Shown piece after piece: positions 40,468 through 44,297 of a stretch of DNA of 44,297 bases. The notes beneath the pieces were generated by a model. That model did not search any database. It was given only the letters and a program-made list of their open reading frames with translations, and had not been told where the DNA came from. The translations under genes and the position numbers were made by a program. Position 1 is the stretch's first letter. Every line of letters begins with the position of its first letter. The stretch is from an uncultured Clostridia bacterium (GTDB lineage Bacteria > Bacillota > Clostridia > Oscillospirales > Ruminococcaceae): contig CAMNNQ010000189.1 of assembly GCA_946545645.1 (NCBI GenBank), positions 1 to 44,297 of the forward strand. Reading direction: 5' to 3'.

Positions 40468-41106
40468 GTGAAAAAGAGCGTTTACAGTATCGTTCTGGCG
40501 GACGAAGTTGTCGGAGCGATCGACGAGCTGGCGTATTCGCTGGGGACGAGCAGATCAAATCTTATAAACCAGATACTTGCCGAGAGGGTCTCGATGATGA
40601 CCCCTGAGATGCGTATGAGGGATATCTTCGAGAGGATAGAGCAGCTTATGAGCGGAAGGCTTTTGCAGGTCGCCCAGAGCGGAGGCTCCGCGATGATGCT
40701 CAAAAGCCCTCTGAAGTATAAATACCGCCCGACAGTCAATTACAGCCTGGAGCTCTCCAGGAGCTTTTCCGGCAGGGTGGGGCGGCTGAGAGTCTCTCTC
40801 AGGACTCAGAGCGAGAGCCTTATCGAGCGTATCCGCGGGTTCTTCGCCCTCTGGGCAAGGCTGGAAGGGAAGTATCTCTCAAAGCTCTTTCCCCAGGGCA
40901 TCCCCTGGGAGACTGCAGGAGCCAGCTTTGCCAGGGATTTCTATACCGCAAATGCCCTTTCGGACGAGCAGATCGCCGAAGCCGTCGGCGGGTATGTCAG
41001 CCTGCTGGACGAGTGCCTGAGAACATATTTTGAGAGCGACGATCCGGCTCAGGCCATAGAGAGCAAATACAAGGCATACCTTTCCAAAGGCGTGCTGATA
41101 CTTTGA
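40468..41106 (+). CDS. Ribbon-helix-helix-like protein upstream of clpB
   Basis: A 212-residue protein. Residues 1-45 (KKSVYSIVLADEVVGAID and LGTSRSNLINQILAERV) match a ribbon-helix-helix (CopG/Arc-type) DNA-binding unit: one beta-strand and two helices with the 'SRSNLINQIL' second helix. The remaining 165 residues are helical with no known motif; 'KYKYRPTVNYSLELSRSFSGRVGRLRVSLRTQSE' resembles a beta-rich segment. The start is GTG 40468, seven bases after AAGGAGG; an ATG at 40461 is out of frame. It lies 28 bp before clpB, suggesting a local regulator. Such a gene is not one of the classical clpB regulators (CtsR, HrcA). Confidence 0.75.
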   Translation: MKKSVYSIVLADEVVGAIDELAYSLGTSRSNLINQILAERVSMMTPEMRMRDIFERIEQLMSGRLLQVAQSGGSAMMLKSPLKYKYRPTVNYSLELSRSFSGRVGRLRVSLRTQSESLIERIRGFFALWARLEGKYLSKLFPQGIPWETAGASFARDFYTANALSDEQIAEAVGGYVSLLDECLRTYFESDDPAQAIESKYKAYLSKGVLIL

Positions 41107-41134
41107 TAGTCAGATACAGAGAGGAGAGACAGCT

Positions 41135-43732
41135 ATGAATGTAAACAAGATGACACAGAAATCATTGGAGGCTTTGCAGGAAGCCCAGTCCCTCGCCGTA
41201 AGGAATTCCAATCAGGCGGTGGATCAGCAGCATCTTCTGCTGGCTCTGGTGCAGCAGGAGAACGGCCTTATCCCTCAGCTCATCGTCAGCCTCGGTCTCT
41301 CGGCGCAGGCCTTTGCCGATGCTGCCGACCGGGCTGTGAACAGCACTCCGAAGGTCTATTCGGGGCAGAGAGCGCAGGATCAGGTCTATATCACTTCCGA
41401 GCTCGACCGTGCTCTGGCCGAGGCCGAGCAGCAGGCTCAGAGGATGAAAGATGAATTTGTTTCCGTCGAGCATATCTTTATGGGAATGCTGGAATGTCCG
41501 AACCGGGAGACCGGAGAGATATTCCGCAGCTTCGGCATTACCAAAGACAGGTTTCTCAAAGCCCTGCAGGATGTCCGCGGGTCGGCACAGGTCACCAGCC
41601 AGAACCCGGAGGAGACCTACGATGTCCTCAAAAAATACGGCACAGAGCTGGTTGAACTGGCAAGATCCGGTAAGCTGGATCCTGTAATCGGGCGTGATAA
41701 TGAGATCAGGAACGTTATCCGTATCCTTTCCAGAAAGACAAAGAACAATCCTGTCCTTATAGGCGAGCCCGGAGTCGGCAAGACCGCCATAGCGGAGGGG
41801 CTGGCTCAGCGTATCGTCAAGGGAGATGTTCCCGACAGCCTGAAGGACAGAAAGGTTTTCTCCCTCGACCTGGGAGCTCTTGTCGCCGGAGCGAAATACA
41901 GAGGCGAGTTCGAGGAAAGGCTCAAGGCCGTATTGCAGGAGATCAAGAAAAGCGAAGGCCAGATAATAATGTTCATCGATGAGCTGCATACCATCGTCGG
42001 AGCCGGAAAGACCGACGGCGCTATGGACGCCGGAAACCTCCTGAAACCTATGCTTGCAAGAGGCGAGCTGCACTGCATCGGCGCTACGACTCTGAACGAA
42101 TACCGGGAGTATATCGAGAAGGATGCCGCCCTGGAAAGACGTTTCCAGACTGTCCTCGTCGCAGAGCCGACAGTCGAGGATACGATAGCTATCCTCAGAG
42201 GCCTGAAGGAGCGGTATGAGGTCTTCCACGGTGTCAAGATACAGGACAATGCCCTAATCGCCGCCGCGACCCTCTCGAACCGCTATATCACCGACCGCTT
42301 CCTGCCGGATAAGGCCATAGACCTGGTAGACGAGGCCTGCGCCCTGATCAGGACAGAAATGGATTCCATGCCGACAGAGCTGGACGAGGTAAGAAGGCTC
42401 ATCATGCAGCATGAGATCGAGGAGGCCGCTCTCAAGAAGGAGACCGACAAGCTGGCGGAAAAGCAGCTCGAAGAAGTCAGAAAGGAGCTCTCGGAGCTCA
42501 AGGATAAATTCAACGAGATGAAGGCCAAGTGGGATAACGAAAAGCAGGCAGTCGGCAAGGTGCAGAAGCTCCGTGAGGAGATCGAGGCCTGCAACGCCGA
42601 GATCGAAAAAGCAGAACGTGCTTACGACCTTGACAAGCTGGCCGAGCTGAGATATGGCAGGCTCCCGCAGCTCCAGAAGCAGTTGGAGGACGAGGAGCAT
42701 ACCGCCGAGCAGAGCTATACCGCCAACACTCTCCTCAGAGACAAGGTAACAGAGGAGGAGATAGCAAAGATAATCTGCCGCTGGACAGGGATACCTGTCG
42801 CCAGACTCATGGAGGGCGAGCGTGAAAAGCTGCTGGGGATGGAGGATATCCTTCATAAGAGAGTCATCGGTCAGGACGAAGCGGTAAGGAAGGTCTCCGA
42901 GGCGATAATCCGTTCAAGAGCAGGCATCGCTAACCCGAACCAGCCCATAGGCTCATTCCTTTTCCTGGGCCCGACGGGAGTCGGCAAGACCGAGCTGGCG
43001 AAGGCTCTGGCTCAGGCTCTCTTCGACGATGAGAAGAATATCATAAGGATAGATATGTCGGAATATATGGAGAAATTCAGCGTCAGCAGGCTCATCGGAG
43101 CGCCTCCGGGATATGTTGGCTACGAAGAGGGCGGCCAGCTCACCGAAGCAGTCCGCCGCAAGCCTTATTCGGTAGTGCTTCTGGACGAGATAGAGAAGGC
43201 GCACCCGGATGTCTTCAATATTCTCCTGCAAGTCCTTGATGACGGGCGCATCACAGATTCCCAGGGCAGGACCGTAGATTTCAAGAACACTATAATCATA
43301 CTGACTTCAAACCTCGGCTCTCCCTACATCCTTGATGGGATACAGGAAAACGGCGAGATCAGCCAGGAGGCCAGAGCGCAGGTGGATAAACTGCTTAAGA
43401 CCTCCTTCCGTCCGGAGTTCCTCAACCGTCTCGATGAGATCGTATATTACAAGCCTCTCCGCAAGGAAGAGATCGGCGGCATAGTAGACCTTATGCTGGC
43501 AGAGCTTTCCAAGAGGCTGGAAGACAAGCAGCTCAGAGTGGTTGTCACCGAGAGGGCGAAAGAAGCGATCATCGAGCAGGGCTTCGACCCGAACTACGGC
43601 GCCCGTCCGCTGAGAAGATATATCCAGAGCAGGATAGAGACGCCTGTTGCCAAGAAGATCATCTCCGGAGAAGTGACACCTGAGCAGCCCATAACCGTAG
43701 ATTTCGCAGACGGGGAATACAAACTGTCATAA
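41135..43732 (+). CDS. clpB: Chaperone ClpB (disaggregase)
   Basis: An 865-residue hexameric disaggregase that works with DnaK to dissolve aggregates. It has Clp_N repeats (1-145), AAA+ module 1 with Walker A GEPGVGKT and Walker B '[12 protein letters not shown]', a long coiled-coil middle domain (about 405-525: '[35 protein letters not shown]' type), and module 2 with GPTGVGKTE, pore GYVGYEEGG and '[14 protein letters not shown]'. The (I/L)GF ClpP-docking loop is absent: '[12 protein letters not shown]' continues without it, as expected for ClpB. The ATG follows AGGAGAGACAGCT. No CIRCE element is seen upstream. Confidence 0.97.
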   Translation: MNVNKMTQKSLEALQEAQSLAVRNSNQAVDQQHLLLALVQQENGLIPQLIVSLGLSAQAFADAADRAVNSTPKVYSGQRAQDQVYITSELDRALAEAEQQAQRMKDEFVSVEHIFMGMLECPNRETGEIFRSFGITKDRFLKALQDVRGSAQVTSQNPEETYDVLKKYGTELVELARSGKLDPVIGRDNEIRNVIRILSRKTKNNPVLIGEPGVGKTAIAEGLAQRIVKGDVPDSLKDRKVFSLDLGALVAGAKYRGEFEERLKAVLQEIKKSEGQIIMFIDELHTIVGAGKTDGAMDAGNLLKPMLARGELHCIGATTLNEYREYIEKDAALERRFQTVLVAEPTVEDTIAILRGLKERYEVFHGVKIQDNALIAAATLSNRYITDRFLPDKAIDLVDEACALIRTEMDSMPTELDEVRRLIMQHEIEEAALKKETDKLAEKQLEEVRKELSELKDKFNEMKAKWDNEKQAVGKVQKLREEIEACNAEIEKAERAYDLDKLAELRYGRLPQLQKQLEDEEHTAEQSYTANTLLRDKVTEEEIAKIICRWTGIPVARLMEGEREKLLGMEDILHKRVIGQDEAVRKVSEAIIRSRAGIANPNQPIGSFLFLGPTGVGKTELAKALAQALFDDEKNIIRIDMSEYMEKFSVSRLIGAPPGYVGYEEGGQLTEAVRRKPYSVVLLDEIEKAHPDVFNILLQVLDDGRITDSQGRTVDFKNTIIILTSNLGSPYILDGIQENGEISQEARAQVDKLLKTSFRPEFLNRLDEIVYYKPLRKEEIGGIVDLMLAELSKRLEDKQLRVVVTERAKEAIIEQGFDPNYGARPLRRYIQSRIETPVAKKIISGEVTPEQPITVDFADGEYKLS

Positions 43733-43814
43733 TTGCAGGAGCAAAGGCCGAACAACGATTGATAATGACAGATCGATGATCTAAGAACACACATTCGCAG
43801 ACAGATGGGCGGGG

Positions 43815-43916
43815 CAGCACCCCTTACACAACGTCCCGCCCCTCTAAACGAAAGACGGCGCTGAACCTTCCGGCATCGTCGCAGGCCGTACAGACGACCC
43901 ACCACCGACAGCAAGC
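43815..43916. repeat. Direct repeat, copy 1 of 2
   Basis: Copy 1 of a 102-103-bp unit. The first 34 bases match copy 2 (44001) exactly, the next 9 differ at one place, and the rest is about 75 percent alike by eye. A GC stem (43807-43813 with 43835-43841) surrounds its start. Both copies are on the same strand, 186 bp apart. Confidence 0.75.
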
Positions 43917-43927
43917 ACCCGAAGGGG

Positions 43928-43954
43928 TTCGGGGGCGACCGGAAAGCCCCCGAA
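43928..43954. repeat. GC-rich hairpin between the repeats
   Basis: Perfect 9-bp arms (43928-43936 with 43946-43954). No T-run follows. It may be an RNA structure. Confidence 0.6.
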
Positions 43955-43960
43955 ACTAGG

Positions 43961-43989
43961 CGTGAGTGCAAGCGGTGTTTGCACTCACG
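43961..43989. repeat. Perfect 11-bp hairpin between the repeats
   Basis: Arms CGTGAGTGCAA (43961-43971) and TTGCACTCACG (43979-43989) with a 7-base loop. It has no T-run and so is probably not a terminator. Confidence 0.65.
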
Positions 43990-44000
43990 CTGTGGCGGCG

Positions 44001-44103
44001 CAGCACCCCTTACACAACGTCCCGCCCCTCTAAAGGAAAGACGACAGCCTAACCTATCGGCAGCGTCGCAGGACGTAATGACGACCCCGCAACGACAGCA
44101 AGC
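44001..44103. repeat. Direct repeat, copy 2 of 2
   Basis: Second copy of the unit at 43815; see that entry. It is followed by GC-rich sequence and a short T-run (44189-44196). Confidence 0.75.
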
Positions 44104-44197
44104 GACCAACGGGAGCGCCGCGGTTCGGAGCTAAAAAACGGAAAATCGTTCGCTGCGCTCACTGTTTCCTGTTTGTGCGGGCGACAGACTTTTTTTC

Positions 44198-44275
44198 GGC
44201 GCGGCATTTTTGTTTGTCCATATAAAAATGTAGGGAGACCATACTTGGTCTCCCTTTTTGTCGTTATGCCGCGCC
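44198..44275. terminator. Nested hairpin with terminator
   Basis: Outer arms GGCGCGGCAT (44198-44207) and ATGCCGCGCC (44266-44275) enclose an inner perfect 10-bp hairpin (44232-44241 with 44246-44255) followed by five T residues. The inner part is a good rho-independent terminator on the plus strand; the outer pairing can form around it. Confidence 0.75.
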
Positions 44276-44297
44276 TTGCCGGAACTTCGTTCCGGGC

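Larger units (their letters stand above)
43733..44297. other. Non-coding region after clpB
   Basis: About 565 bases, to the end of the window, with no credible gene. It holds a two-copy direct repeat, two strong hairpins between the copies, a nested hairpin/terminator and a truncated hairpin at the very end. No clear terminator follows clpB before the repeat. Confidence 0.7.

Noticed and set aside
43961-43989. CIRCE-like element
   Set aside because: CIRCE is TTAGCACTC-N9-GAGTGCTAA. Here the arms are in the reverse order (GAGTGC...GCACTC) and lie after clpB, not before a heat-shock gene.
43815-44103. CRISPR array
   Set aside because: Only two diverged copies of about 102 bp, 186 bp apart, and no cas genes.
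43594-44109. Minus-strand frame with twice-repeated 'FRGAGRCVRGAAP' peptide
   Set aside because: The repeated peptide follows from the two-copy DNA repeat, the frame runs into clpB on the other strand, and there is no start site.

Overview
The window looks like a chromosomal segment of a Gram-positive Clostridia, most likely a Ruminococcus-like member of the Oscillospiraceae (inference). The reasons are strong GGAGG-type ribosome binding sites on nearly every gene, many near-consensus SigA promoters with 17-bp spacing, a T-box leader in front of alaS, SpoIIIE-less but typical Firmicutes neighbours (recA-recX, comEC-holA, DegV, FtsX with coiled-coil M23 hydrolases), and a Cthe_2159-like lipoprotein. 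No phage, transposase, CRISPR array, rRNA or tRNA gene was seen. Gene content is mostly housekeeping, so novelty lies in small proteins, unknown genes and intergenic repeats.

Layout. 1-4590: the 3' end of ftsX, two tandem secreted coiled-coil M23 peptidases and a beta-helix-like lipoprotein, probably the cell-division/cell-wall remodelling block. 4790-11460: a membrane protein with a Pro/Glu and basic tail, a lipoprotein, an OmpR-type response regulator with its histidine kinase, a DUF1385 membrane protein and prmC. 11530-14560: recA, recX, a small membrane protein and a lipoprotein in one tight operon. 14570-18270 (minus): ilvE, a Bax inhibitor-1 family protein, nth and a tocopherol-cyclase-like protein. 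18360-23560 (plus): an FtsX-type ABC permease, its ATPase, a response regulator and a histidine kinase in one operon. 23570-26120 (minus): leuC and leuD, separated by about 740 bp that hold an unknown 129-residue gene and two doubtful small frames. 26260-29110: a 44-residue cysteine-rich membrane microprotein (minus), a hairpin repeat, and an orphan ClpC/ClpA-like ATPase with a short middle domain. 29130-30136: a DegV protein. 30135-38161 (minus): a long run alaS-GrpB-HIT-comEC-S66 peptidase-holA behind a T-box leader. 38219-40172: a two-gene ABC transporter. 40249-43732: a 35-residue membrane microprotein, a ribbon-helix-helix-like protein and clpB. 43733-44297: non-coding DNA with a two-copy 102-bp direct repeat and several hairpins.

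How the genes work together. FtsX in many bacteria switches on coiled-coil peptidoglycan hydrolases, which fits the two M23 proteins directly downstream. The ABC transporter at 18416-21608 is followed by its own two-component system, a common arrangement for sensing and exporting or resisting envelope-active compounds. recA/recX and the two Clp ATPases cover DNA and protein damage; the recA and clpB operons share an identical 16-bp promoter core. The best candidates for something undescribed are the promoter-35 aa-RHH-clpB operon, the unknown gene inside the leuC-leuD unit, the cysteine-rich microprotein, the cysteine insert shared by the two M23 domains, and the paired repeat after clpB. None of these amounts to a demonstrated new system from sequence alone.
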